A DNA stretch of 64,000 nt from Nilaparvata lugens (lineage: Eukaryota; Arthropoda; Insecta; Hemiptera; Delphacidae). The position numbers were made by a program, and so were the translations under genes. The notes beneath the pieces were generated by a model. It did not search any database and was not told the origin of the DNA. It was given only the letters and a program-made list of their open reading frames with translations. Where the stretch lies: the NCBI RefSeq assembly GCF_014356525.2, contig NC_052507.1:2307419-2371418 (forward strand), written 5' to 3'. Every line of letters starts with the position of its first letter. Within the stretch, counting starts at the first letter, position 1. Positions 24,591-34,757 of this stretch are shown here, piece after piece.

Positions 24591-26000
24591 GTGGAATAGA
24601 GCACCCCCTGAACTATAACCCATAAAATGTCGTCAATAGTCATCTTTCTAAACACTGCTGACCTTTTGACCTTTTGTTGGGAGGTCTCTAGAATTTCAAG
24701 GATGCAGTCTGCGTCCAATGCCCCCCCCTGTAGTAGGGCACCCCTGAAGAACGAAAGAAAGGGAGAGCAAGACAGAATTCGTTTTTTGAAGTGTTTTCAG
24801 ACAGTTTTTTTTATGCGTTTTCAGAGTCGAAGGGCAGAAGCTCTCTGAATGGCTGATTAAATTGGGGCGTGAAAAAACGCCTAAAACGCCTAATATGGTA
24901 TCGCTCTTATCTGTTCGAGACAGAGAGAGAGAGAAAAAGGAAGAAATAAAGTGAGACCGTACGATAGACGGAATGGAAAGAAGTGAAGAGGGGAAGGAAG
25001 TAATAAAGAATGATAAAAAGGAAAAATGAAGAACGAAAATAGTAGCAAGAAAAAATAGAGAAATAAAGAATGAATGGAAGGAAAAAGAGAAAAACTAAGG
25101 AACAAAGCAAGAAATAAGGTGTAAACAAAGAATGAAATATAGGAATAAAGCGAGGAAGATAGAAAATGAGACAAGAAGAGAGGGAGAAAGTGAGAAAAAA
25201 GAAAGACAATGGCCCATATGAATAAAACCAGAGCAAATGCTCATGAGCAAAAGCAAGGAGCATAAGGTTTTGCTCATGAGCATTAGGTAGAAGCATAAGC
25301 ATTTGCTCATTTCTATATGAATAAGCTTTACCTTATACTCTCACCTTATGCTCCTGAATTCTTTAATTCTGAATTCTTATAATCGTCTACACTCTCATCT
25401 TTTTAAATGCCTATTTCCTATTCTGTGATGGTTATCTTCATATCGGATAGGTATCTTTTGTATTTATCCTTTTGCAGGAATAATGGTGATATATATCATG
25501 GTTGAATCTAAAAAGAGTTTAATAGTTCTCAACTATTGGTTGTGATCGTATCTGGTATAGTTTCCTCTTACTCACACGAATTAGTTGAGCCATTTTACTA
25601 TAAGCAAATGGTGAAAAGCTGCTTCAGACTAGACTCACCTTTTTTGAAGCATTTGCTTCAAAAGTTGAGCGAATGCTGTAGTTTATTCATACAATTTTGA
25701 GCAAAAGCTTTTACTTTTGAGCAAATGCTCAAACTATTTTTTTTTGATGAGCATGAGCAAAAGGTTTTTCTCACATTTTTTCAAAGAGAATGAAGCAAAT
25801 GCTCCATATTTTAGAAGTATAAGCAAATGCTCAACTTTATTCATATGGCCCAATGAGACAGGAGGGAAGAAAGAGAGTAAGAAAGTTAGGAAGAGAGAAA
25901 GTGAAACAGAAAGAAAGAATGGAGGTAGTGAGAACAAAGAAAAAAAGCAAATGAGACTGAAAAAAAGAAACAAAGTGAGACAGAAAGATTAAAATAAAGA
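24591..26000. repeat. Purine-rich tract split by element Y copy 2
   Basis: GA/GAA-rich DNA spans 24920-25210 and 25851-26000. It is interrupted by element Y at 25211-25850, which has CAAT on both sides. Segment 24591-24900 has no recognised feature. Confidence 0.8.
25211..25850. mobile_element. TIR element Y, copy 2 (opposite orientation)
   Basis: The ends ggcccatatgaataaaacc and aactttattcatatggcc are inverted, flanked by CAAT (25207-25210 and 25851-25854). The interior matches 19418-20257 in reverse, with a deletion. Confidence 0.8.
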
Positions 26001-26014
26001 AACTGAGACTAACC

Positions 26015-26345
26015 TACTCAAATGATTAACTAGAAATTTTGCAAATAGATTCATAATTTACCGAGGATGGTTGCATGGTACCTATTTTAAAATCTTCAAG
26101 ATTCCAGTAGGTCAAGTATTCAGTTTGTCAAGTTTTCAATTAGACTCTTGCGGAGCACGGGTCACTTGAAATTTTGCAAACGGCCTTGACTAGAAATGAT
26201 TAACTTGAAATTTTGCAAATAGATTCTTAATTTACCGAGGATGGTTGCATGGTACCTATTTTAAAATCTTCAAGATTCCAGGTCAAGTTTGTAGATTCTA
26301 GTTTGTCAAGTTTTCAATTGGTCCCTTGCGAAGCACGGGTCACCT
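26015..26345. repeat. ~175-bp tandem duplication
   Basis: The block ataatttaccgaggatggtt ... gcacgggtcac occurs twice (26015-26164 and 26190-26343). A divergent reverse relative lies at about 56185-56345. Confidence 0.8.
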
Positions 26346-26377
26346 ACTAGTCACACATAAATTCAGAGTCTCTGGCC

Positions 26378-26523
26378 CGGTTGCACAACAGCCGGTTAAA
26401 TTTTAATGGTGATTAATTTCACGAGAACTAATCAGAGAAGGCGTTTTTGAAAATACGGCTTCTCTGATTGGTTCTTGTGGAATTAATCAAGGTTAAAATT
26501 TAACCGGCTGTTGTGCAACCGGC
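26378..26523. mobile_element. MITE family C, copy 1
   Basis: The ends ggttgcacaacagccggtta and taaccggctgttgtgcaacc are inverted repeats over about 65 bp. Other copies lie at 27375-27528, with half-copies at 32360-32413, 37190-37250 and 51030-51133. Confidence 0.85.
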
Positions 26524-27374
26524 ACTAAATGACTATCTTATCAGATCTTATTCCTGTTTGTTCATAATTACACATAAATTTCAAGTATTCACAGCCTCCT
26601 CTAATATTTTCTGAGTTATAGAGAAGTAAAGCTTGACTCACACCAGAGAAGTAAAACTTGTCAACCGTCTATTGAGGGCATGTTTCTACCAATAGATGTC
26701 ATTCTCCCAACTTGTTGAGAAATAAAGAGACCACTTGCAACTTGAGGCCTTCTAAGAAACTTTGTCAAACTTGACAATTTGTACCCGCTTGTAACTCACA
26801 CAAAACTTCTCAATATAACCAGAATTCATCTGGCAGGCCTTTTGATTCGAATTCATAACATTCAACTTCCAATTTATAGCAAATACTTGCTCAATTAGTT
26901 CCCGATGAGGACTCTGCTACCTGAAATCAAATCAGTTGCTCTGGTGGCCTCTTTGAGAAATACCCAACTTCTCTCATGAAAGTTTCACTGGTGAGTTTTG
27001 TGCTTTTTCAGCCAAAAGATACACGAATAAAGTTGAAATGTTCCAGAACTTTCTCTCAGTATTCATGGAAATTCTTTCCTGTTTCATTATGCAAATGCTC
27101 GGGAGAATAGGGTGACTTCACAACAAATTCGCAATCTAAAATACGTAGTGAGTAGCTTCTCGACATATGGAAACAAGTTTTTAGCAAGTTGTTCGGGAAA
27201 CTTGGCACAGCTAATTATTTCGCAAAACTTGCAGTGCTAATAATACTCGGAAATTCCATGAATTAAGTATGAGTTATGCAGTACAGACTACAATCAGTTC
27301 AAATTATACTTGTGATATTTTGGTTCTCTAACGAGAGAAATCTGTTCTGATATTGAATATAAGAAGACTTGAGC
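26524..27374. other. No feature recognised
   Basis: Intron sequence without long ORFs, TIRs or tandem repeats that I can see. Confidence 0.4.
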
Positions 27375-27528
27375 CTGGTTGCACAGAATCCTGTTTAATT
27401 TTAATAATGATTAAATTCCACGAGAACCAATCAGAGAGAGTTTTTTCAGAGTAGAATTTTTCTCTGATTAGTTCTCGTGGCATTTGGTTTAATCGGGATT
27501 AAAAGTTAAAAGGCTTTTGTGCAACCGG
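27375..27528. mobile_element. MITE family C, copy 2
   Basis: Diverged ends ctggttgcacagaatcctg and ggcttttgtgcaaccggg around the shared gagaaccaatcagaga core. Confidence 0.75.
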
Positions 27529-27570
27529 GTAAGTATATCTAAAATAATATATGTAAGAACAGGCCTTGCG

Positions 27571-27750
27571 AGCCTTGCACTCTGGACGAATTGTAACAAT
27601 ATATGTTACCACTATTAATATAGTGATATTATATCACTATAATATTATAATATCTGAATCTTACCGTTTCTGTAAAAATACAGATATAATTCACTTTTAA
27701 TCAGCCTTGCACTCTGGACGAATTGTAACAATATATGTTACCACTATTAA
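27571..27750. repeat. 49-bp direct repeat with MITE fragment between
   Basis: The block agccttgcactctggacgaa ... ccactattaat occurs at 27571-27619 and 27702-27750. Between them is a fragment of the MITE found at 27843-28007. Confidence 0.75.
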
Positions 27751-27842
27751 TTGATGGCAGTAAATACGTTGAATGCTGAGCAGAATTCAATAAACTTCTG
27801 TCCACAAAATACGAGTATTACATAACTAGTACGAGTCCCTTA

Positions 27843-28007
27843 AGGTGCGTACAGATATACGCGCCGCGAACATGAGCGATTCACTTTTAATCAGCTGATT
27901 ATATCTGTATTTTTACAGAAACGGTAAGATACAGATATAAAAAGCATGGCATCAGCTGATTAAAAGTGAATTGCTCATGTTCGCGGCGCGTAGATCTGAA
28001 CGCACCT
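27843..28007. mobile_element. PIF/Harbinger-like MITE, 165 bp, TTA duplication
   Basis: The ends aggtgcgtacagatatacgc and agatctgaacgcacct are inverted, with arms of about 58 bp. TTA lies on both sides (27840-27842 and 28008-28010). The paralogous site at 30275 has a single TTA and no insertion. Half-copies occur near 34386 and 46733. Confidence 0.9.
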
Positions 28008-28138
28008 TTACAATATCTAAAAAACAGCTGAGGTTGAAAAAACAATCCATATTATCATCAAGTAAAACTATGATCTACTGTTGACACTTCAACTTATGGC
28101 ATTCAAAACTTTGAATTGAGACTTTGCGGCGGGCCTTA

Positions 28139-28308
28139 TCTCTATATAATATAAAAATGAATGTTTGTGTGTTAGTTTGTTTGTTTTTTTGTTCCCTATA
28201 GACTCGAAAACTACTTGACAGAACGGCAAGAAACTTTGGGGATATGTTGTGTAAATATTGGGGATGGTTTCTGACCAGAAATTTTAATAGGGGAGCTAAT
28301 GATAATTA
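28139..28308 (+). mobile_element. Truncated Helitron (copy in duplicated block 1)
   Basis: It starts TCTCTATATAATATAAAAAT, like the complete element at 30634-31100, but ends at gataatta where block 2 continues for another 2.1 kb. Confidence 0.75.
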
Positions 28309-28455
28309 TATTTTGCTACTTCCAACTATTTTCTATTTTCTTGACATTGCTTCACATCTTTTCCATTACAATATTATTTGCTATGCATGTAGGCATACAT
28401 TCTTGAATCTTATTTCTCGAAAATTAGGTATTTAAAGATTTGATTCGAAACTCAC

Positions 28456-28615
28456 ATTTAACATCAAGATCGAAAGGCTTGCTCTCAACCTGCCCGATGG
28501 AGTTGGAAGCCACGCATGAGTAGAGCCCTGTGGCACGTCTTGACACGGACTGCAGGACCAGCGTTTGATTGCTTACTATTCTACCAGCTGCCGCGTTGTT
28601 TTCAACTTCTTTTCA
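28456..28615 (-). pseudogene. Duplicate Ig4b exon, inactivated by a stop at its first codon
   Basis: This 160-nt copy of the exon at 33026-33185 differs at only four positions as I align it. Three differences are third-position synonymous changes (GGG/GGA, GTA/GTG, GTT/GTG). The fourth changes the first codon GGA to TGA. The incoming phase is 0, so TGA would be in frame if the exon were spliced. The donor AAAT|gtgag is kept. The acceptor side reads ...cacttttgaag|TGA and has lost the pyrimidine-rich tract. Homology stops about 9 bp outside the exon at this end, where a foldback repeat begins. The copy is part of a larger segmental duplication (27827-28624 versus 30263-33194). It is most likely a dead exon. 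Confidence 0.85.
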
Positions 28616-28619
28616 CTTC

Positions 28620-28815
28620 AAAAGTGTTTTTTAAATTTCAAGTATTAATTGTATTAGAGAAAAGTCACTTGTAATTGAGAGAATGCCAGATGTAGATGAG
28701 AATAGTCAATTGTATTTGGGAGTCATCACATGTAATTGAGAATAGTGAATTATATCAGGACCTCCTGAATGTATTTAGGAGGTCCTGATTATATTTGAGA
28801 AATCGTCAACTGTAA
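28620..28815. repeat. Left arm of a foldback repeat
   Basis: Degenerate units like gagaatagtcaattgtattt repeat several times and are found inverted at 30126-30262. A perfect small hairpin around tcaggacctcctga lies at 28756-28790. Confidence 0.7.
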
Positions 28816-29344
28816 ATGAGAAGATATCAATTCTCCAATTGGCATGTCGTGACTCTTCTGTAGGCCACAGTACAGGTTTGATTTGAGCAGGAAAGGATAC
28901 ACAGTATTCCAATTACTACGGTACCATGGCTTTGCATGAGGGCAAATTAATATTTTCAATGATGGAAGTATTTCCCCTGCACTGTTCACGAATGATTGAT
29001 GAGTATCATTTCTATGTATGTATTGGCAACGTAAATGTCTCCAAACATTTTATAAAATAATGCACTTGATGAAAATAGAATTATCTATGTTTACGGCGCA
29101 ATCATCAATTAATTGAATCTCTTGATCAAACAATTCGGCAATTCTTCAATGGATTTTGGGACTTGAAAATAATTTTTTTTAAAAAAACTGAATGTTTTAT
29201 TGGTATAGGTACCAAATATATTATCATATTATTCTATATGAGTACAGTTATGAAAAATATAAGTACTGGAGGTACTGGTTTTTTAAAATCATTTCCCAAT
29301 TACAACTGACAACTTCTCGATTTCGAATCGTATGTTCTCGAATT
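28816..29344. other. No feature recognised between foldback arm and LINE
   Basis: AT-rich. A few foldback-like phrases occur near 29300-29345. No gene. Confidence 0.4.
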
Positions 29345-30139
29345 GAAATTATACTTAATATAAATAAATAATCCGTTTATTGCTTTCTTAAACAATTACA
29401 AAAAAAAAATACAATTCAAAAGGCAATAATCAGCAGATGCTGGGGTATAATTATCCTTTTTCCATAGAAGGATAAAGTGTTGTTCGAGTGCGTTTAGTAA
29501 AGATTTCTTTCATCTTCTTCATTTCAATCCTTGTAGAGCCAGACTTGTTTGAATACGTTTTTCATTCTCTCCCATTCCGTCCTTTCTCTTGCTACTCTCT
29601 GCCACGTCGCTCCGCCGCATACTCTCCTGAATTCTTCGTCCCATCTGTACGGAGCCTTCCTCGGCTTCTGCTCAGCGTGCGTGGGTGCCAGTCGAGTATT
29701 GTTTTGGTCCATCTTCCATCCGTTGTCCTTGCGATATGGCCTGCCCAATTCCATTTTCTCTCCATTATCATTCTACCTACATCTTCACTTGTTTCATTTC
29801 TGATCCATATTTTGGTTTTCCTATCTATTCTTTTCACTCCCATCATTATTCTTTCCATCGATCTCACACTTGTTCAGAGTTTCTTGATTATTTTCTCATT
29901 GAGAGTCCACGTTTCGCAGCCGTATAGAATTGCTGGTAGAATACATGTTTGAAGTAGGCGTCTCTTGCTTTCCATGGGAATATTAGATCTGAAGAGATAG
30001 CTGTATTTCTTGAACATTGACCAACTATTGCCACTCTTCTAGTAGTCTCTCCCCATTGTCCATCTCTCCCTATTCTCTGTCCTAAGTAGATGAAGATATA
30101 TTCATACTTAATATACTCAAAAAAATTCACTATTCTCAA
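29345..30139 (-). pseudogene. LINE endonuclease-reverse transcriptase 3' fragment, frameshifted
   Basis: Three overlapping frames on the minus strand together give the C-terminus of a LINE ORF2: IFIYLGQRIGRDGQW (about 30090), SMERIMMGVKRIDRKTKI and RKWNWAGHIARTTDGRWTK (about 29860-29700), then the arginine-rich RSRGRLRTD region and WQRVARERTEWERMK (about 29600). The 'YLG', 'RAMER.MLG', 'KW.WAGH.AR..DGRW' order is well known in insect LINEs. At least two frameshifts separate the parts. The 3' end lies near 29345. The fragment sits between the two inverted arms of a foldback repeat (28620-28815 and 30126-30262). Confidence 0.8.
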
Positions 30140-30262
30140 TTAAAAATGATGACTCTCAAATATAATTGACTATTCTCATTTACATAATATGACGTTTTCT
30201 CAAATACAAATGACTATTCGCAATTACAATTGATAATTTCTCAAATACAGTTGGAAAAAGTG
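30126..30262. repeat. Right arm of the foldback repeat
   Basis: Units such as ctcaaatacaaatgactatt are inverse to the left arm at 28620-28815. It ends at the start of duplicated block 2. Confidence 0.7.
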
Positions 30263-30394
30263 TAGTACGAGTCCCTTAAAATATCTAAAAAAACAGATGA
30301 GGTTGAAAAAACAACCCATATTATCATCAAGCAAAACTATGATCTACTGTTTACTCTTCAACTTATGGCATTCAAAACTTTAGATTGAGACTTT

Positions 30395-30630
30395 GGGCCC
30401 GTTGCAAAGTGGACCCACGCTAATCCACAAAAAGCAACCCACGCCGTGGGATGTTTTGTAAACCATTGCTATAGAATTATTCATAATCAATGAGCTGACA
30501 AGTGGATTATTCATTGCATGTATTATTATCATTACACAGATGTCTGGAGAAGCCTAGCAATGGTTTACAAAACATCCCACGGCGTGGGTTGCTTTTCGTG
30601 GATTAGCGTGGGTCTACTTTGCGGCGGGCC
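30395..30630. mobile_element. Long-TIR MITE in duplicated block 2
   Basis: The ends ggcccgttgcaaagt and actttgcggcgggcc are inverted, with arms of about 72 bp containing caacccacgccgtgggatgt. Block 1 keeps only the last few bases (cggcgggcc at 28127). Confidence 0.85.
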
Positions 30631-30633
30631 TTA

Positions 30634-31100
30634 TCTCTATATAATATAAAAATGAATGTCTGTTTGTGTGTTAGTTTGTTTGTTCCCTATAGACTCGAAA
30701 ACTACTTGACAGAACGGCAAGAAACTTTGGGGATATGTTGTGTAAATATTGGGGATGGTTTCTGACCAGAAATTTTAATAGGGGAGCTAATGATAATTAA
30801 ATATTGATCCATCTTACATACCTATGTTTTCGAAATTCTCGGCCGAGTGGCTAACGTAGAACGGGAAGATTATCATGATTGAAGATCATGTTGTAATAAT
30901 ATTATTTAGCATCTAAACTTACCAGCTGTAACTCTGTGATAAAATTATTTACTGGTATTGAAACGGTAGTTGTAAGCACGTATTGAGATGTAAATGGAAA
31001 TATTGATTGTCAGATAAATTTTATTATTCACCAAATAAAGTCAAGTGTGACATGAGATACGTTGAATTTTTGGCGGTACGAAGTTCGCCGGGTAAGCTAG
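30634..31100 (+). mobile_element. Complete small Helitron, 467 bp
   Basis: It starts TCTCTATATAATATAAAAAT after an A. It ends ggtaagCTAG before a T, preceded by the hairpin cggcggtacgaagttcgccg-like sequence near 31072-31090. These are standard non-autonomous Helitron ends. Confidence 0.85.
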
Positions 31101-31676
31101 TACTCTATATTTTTTGTTTTGGCTGCGAGCATCGTTCGCCTGCAAATTCCATTAAAACTGATCTCTCCAGTACATAATATCACTCAACAAGGAATTTTGA
31201 CTGGGAAAACCAGGCGTGATTTGAGGACTGTATCAAAATCCATCGAGTAAGTGCATGAAATATATGTCAGTTTACTCGCGAAAACTCCGGCACTCAAACG
31301 TGAGCGTGCGAGGAGCTTGATTGTCGGGTTCGGTGATGACTCCTTGCACCCTGGCGTCAACAAGTCTCCCCGACAGCCAATCCCCTACTGGTTAGGAGGG
31401 GTCTGGTTGTCGGGACCGTGGACGACAACCAAGTTCCTCTCAAGCTCACGACAACCGAGCTACCTGTCAGCCAAGCTTCTCTCTCAGGAGCTCGGCTGAT
31501 GCCGTCAATCAATCCCCTCGAAAGGTGAACACTTTTTCACAAGGAGGAGAGCAGAGTCACGACGTCATGATAGAATGACGTCATGGATACTTATATCGAT
31601 ATTCAAGTTGCTTAGAATCGATAGTTTGTTGATTTGACAACTATACAGTGACTATACTTTGATCATTGTTGGTTGA

Positions 31677-31946
31677 TTGGCAGTTGCATGTTGCAAGAGT
31701 TGGTTATGTTTATGTTATGGTGCTGAAAGTGGATTAATAATAATGCGTTATGTGAATTGTAAAACATTAAACGATGTAGTTGTTAAATTAAGAGACCATG
31801 AAGTGGCAACTGGTTTGAAATATTTATTTATTCATAATACAAATACAATACAGGTAGAAACAACAGGCATTCACTCAAAACTGCTCCAAACCTTAATTTG
31901 GAATACACAGTCTAGAGGTTATGTAAAATATCTATTTATGTATTAA
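31677..31946 (+). CDS. Unrecognised small ORF inside a TIR element
   Basis: From an ATG at 31743 the frame reads MRYVNCKTLNDVVVKLRDHE and then VATGLKYLFIHNTNTIQVET, ending at TAA 31946. It is about 67 residues long. The composition is unlike the junk frames around it: balanced charge, no low complexity, and a credible start context (aataATG). It lies inside an element of about 1.5 kb with long inverted ends (31370-32890), so it may be the first exon of a transposase or another element-encoded protein. I do not recognise the family. Confidence 0.35.
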   Translation: MAVACCKSWLCLCYGAESGLIIMRYVNCKTLNDVVVKLRDHEVATGLKYLFIHNTNTIQVETTGIHSKLLQTLIWNTQSRGYVKYLFMY

Positions 31947-32045
31947 GAGCGTAATGCGCAACTTTATCGCTCGCGCAAAACAGTTATCACGCGACGCGAA
32001 GCGCAGCGTGATAATTTTGCAAGAGCGATAAAGAAGCATTACACA
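31946..32045. repeat. Hairpin inside the 1.5-kb element
   Basis: The arms gtaatgcgcaactttatcgc and gcgataaagaagcattac are inverted around a GC-rich centre, gcgacgcgaagcgcagcg. Confidence 0.75.
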
Positions 32046-33025
32046 CGAATTACATACATAATTTTTACTACAACTGCCCAAACCTGTTAAATTACTTATA
32101 TCGGCGGACTTACAATTACCGACTTTTTAGGTTAAGATCTGACCTTTTGGCGAGCTGCTTACCATCAGCTGATCGGCGAGCGTAAAGAAACTCTTCTGCG
32201 CATGCGCGAATGATTTGCAAGCGTGAAGGAAATTTACTGGGCATGCGGGGATGGTTAGCGAGCGAAAAAGTAGATTCTCCTCAGAAATAAGCTGTTTTAC
32301 GAGGAGAATTGAGTATGTAAAATTTTTTTTACGCGCAGTTGTAGAAAAATAATATTTTTCTAGTGAGATTAATCACGATTCAAATGTAACCGGCTGTTGT
32401 GCAACCGGGCCTTAACTAGTAAGTTACTTTAAAAGAGCAAAGATTAAAAGCTTCAAATCTTGTTCTTTTAAATGATCTGTCAGTCTTGTACAAGACTAAA
32501 AGATCGCTACGGTAGTGACTTTACTAGAAATAAAAGATAAGCTACTTTAAATGAACATGATTTTAAGCTCTTCAATTTTAATATCAGAAATTCATAACAG
32601 TCGCTCTGCCAACTAGGCTACTAAACCACGGAGTACATACAGTATTTTGTAAATACATTGTATTCTGTCTTCTGTGACTAAACTATCGATTCTAATAAGC
32701 AACTATCGATTCTAAGCTATGTATATCGATATATGTATCCATGACGTCCTACTTATCATGACGGCGAGACTCTGCTCTCCCCCTTATGAAAAAGTGCTCA
32801 CCCCCTCGAAAGTGGTTTTAAAAAGAGCTCGGCTGACGGGGAGCTTGGTTGGTGCGTCCCGGAACAGTCCGAAAAACTTATCATTATGATAGGCTATTGG
32901 CTGTATCCAACTATTTTCTATTTTCTTGACATTGCTTCACATCTTTTCCATTTTCTATGAATGTATGCATATTTTCTTGAATATTTTTTCTCGAAAATTA
33001 TTTACAGATTTGATTCAAAACTCAC

Positions 33026-33185
33026 ATTTAACATCAAGATCGAAAGGCTTGCTCTCAACCTGTCCGATGGAGTTGGAAGCCACGCATGAGTAGAGCCCTG
33101 TGGCACGTCTTGACACGGACTGCAGGACCAGCGTTTGATTGCTCACTATTCTACCAGCTGCCGCGTTGTTTTCCACTTCTTTTCC
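33026..33185 (-). CDS. Sidestep-family receptor, exon for second half of Ig domain (Ig4b)
   Basis: This exon completes the Ig domain begun at 39795-39925. The acceptor is gattgttttgcag|GGA and the donor AAAT|gtgagt; its 160 nt run from phase 0 to phase 1. It encodes 53 residues: GKEVENNAAAGRIVSNQTLV, then LQSVSRRATGLYSCVASNSI, then GQVESKPFDLDVK. YSC carries the F-strand cysteine that would pair with YFEC of the previous exon, and NQT is a sequon. 'L..VSR...G.YSC.A.NS.G' is the standard Ig F-G signature. The trailing T joins TT of the next exon to give Phe. A near-identical copy lies 4.6 kb away at 28456-28615 but starts with a stop codon. A 27-bp repeat places a second acceptor-like site exactly 100 bp upstream (exon start at 33285); using it would shift the frame. 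Confidence 0.88.
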
Positions 33186-33459
33186 CTGCAAAACAATCAA
33201 TAAATTCTCAAAAATCACACAAGATACAGGATTCATCTAATACACACATATTTTTGCCTGTTGTAGTATTGTTTCCTATTTTCCCCTGCAAAACAATCAA
33301 TAAACTCATATACATCTTAATATTATATAGTGAGAGGTCCACGTTATAATGGCAGTGTTTGATTAGCAATGGTATTGCTATCCTTATAGAATAGAAATGA
33401 TCCTTATATCCGTATAGAAATAATCAGTACCCTTTTTAAACGGTTTTACATATACAAAA

Positions 33460-33996
33460 CTATAGTCTGGTCCACGTTATAATGGCAGTGTTTGATTAGC
33501 AATGGTATTGCTATCCTTGCCTATCATTCAACAAAGCGGATAGCGCTATCTCTTTCTCGCCTAGCTCTGTTGCCAGATCTACTTTTAACAATGAAGAATG
33601 ATTTATTGATTAACAAAATAAACAATTGAGCACTATTAGTCAAGAATTGAATTTGTTCCTGAATAGATCTAGTAATATTACTAAGATCTAGTAATCTAGA
33701 ATAGTAAATCTATCTGGACTTTTGAAAAACTCTTGGAGAAGGGAGCAAATTGAAATATGTGTTGTTAATATGTTCAAATGTTTCATCCTTATTATGAAAT
33801 TATTGAAAAATATAATTTCTTGCTTAATAAAATATAATTGATTATTTTAAACGAGAATGAACAGTTAATATTGCATCAATAAACCTGTATCAGCTACCGT
33901 CTATAGTAGGCATTGACAAGACTGAGAATCTGTAACGTTGTTCTCCTATCTTTCTCCATTGCTCCATTTCTCCATTATAACGTGGACCTCACTATA
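33460..33996. mobile_element. TIR family W, full copy
   Basis: The ends tggtccacgttataatggca and ccattataacgtggacctca are inverted. The interior matches the other W copies in reverse order. A truncated copy lies just before, at 33329-33400. Confidence 0.85.
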
Positions 33997-34583
33997 GATG
34001 CAGGATTCATCTCGCACCACACATATTTACACTTATTTTTATTCATCCATTTATACAATAAGTCCATTATCAAAATGATAGGGGGAGGAAAAATAAGGTA
34101 ACCTTGTGTTATTCCTCTCCCAAATTTAGATAACAAATAGTCCCAAATGGGTTGAGTCTTGTAGTTCTTCAATTTTAGGGCTACTGAAAGAATTGAAACA
34201 CAAAAGAATATTTCAAATGAAAATATATTATTCATTAACACTTGAAAATGACTCTTGAAGAGTTGAAGCTAGTTGTTTTTTACTAAAATGAAGGGGTTTC
34301 TATTTGATATATTCAATTGTATTTCAACACACACATATTATAAGATTGAGATGATGTGATTTATCTCACAAGATACTGGATTAATAAAGTTGCGTACAGA
34401 CTTATGCGCCACGAACCGAACTTTCTACATCATCTGTGCTTATGATATCTGTATCTTACTGTTTCTGTGAGAATACATAATCATATAACTAGTAGTTCTG
34501 TGAACCGGAGAGCTTAATCTCTCAGAAAGATGGTGCACCGCCATGCTGGTATAATGAGGTAGAAAAATATTTCTTTGTGAGTA
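33997..34583. other. LINE 3' tail copy and half-MITE
   Basis: Segment 34029-34170 matches the A-tailed family of 1685-1905 (cctctcccaaatttagataa). A half-copy of the 27843 MITE starts at 34388 (gttgcgtacagacttatgcg). A family-G end lies near 34487. Confidence 0.6.
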
Positions 34584-34757
34584 AAGTCAAGGCTGGCAAC
34601 TAACGGTAGGACATGCATGTTTTGTCATCAACGAGAGACAATAACAATAAATAAACCTAACCTCGAAAAATTTCGCTCGAAGCCTTTTGCTGTGATGACA
34701 CAAAAGTGTATGACGACATGTGTATCATGCATGTCCTACCGTTGGTTGCTATTCTAA
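34584..34757. mobile_element. MITE family D
   Basis: The ends ggcaactaacggtaggacat and atgtcctaccgttggttgc are inverted. A half-copy lies at 63815-63870. Confidence 0.75.

Larger units (their letters stand above)
31370..32890. mobile_element. ~1.5-kb element with long inverted ends
   Basis: The left region 31370-31640 and the right region 32690-32890 are inverted copies; both carry agagcagagtc, gacgtcatggata, atcgatat and gagctcggctga. The interior has a 67-codon ORF (31743-31946) and a hairpin (31946-32045). The exact ends were not resolved. Confidence 0.65.

Noticed and set aside
24890..25310. Long Leu/Phe/Ser-rich frames on the minus strand
   Set aside because: They come from purine-rich low-complexity DNA and look like membrane proteins only by composition.
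29488..29952. 154-codon plus-strand frame rich in Leu/Ser/Phe
   Set aside because: It is antisense to the LINE reverse-transcriptase fragment.
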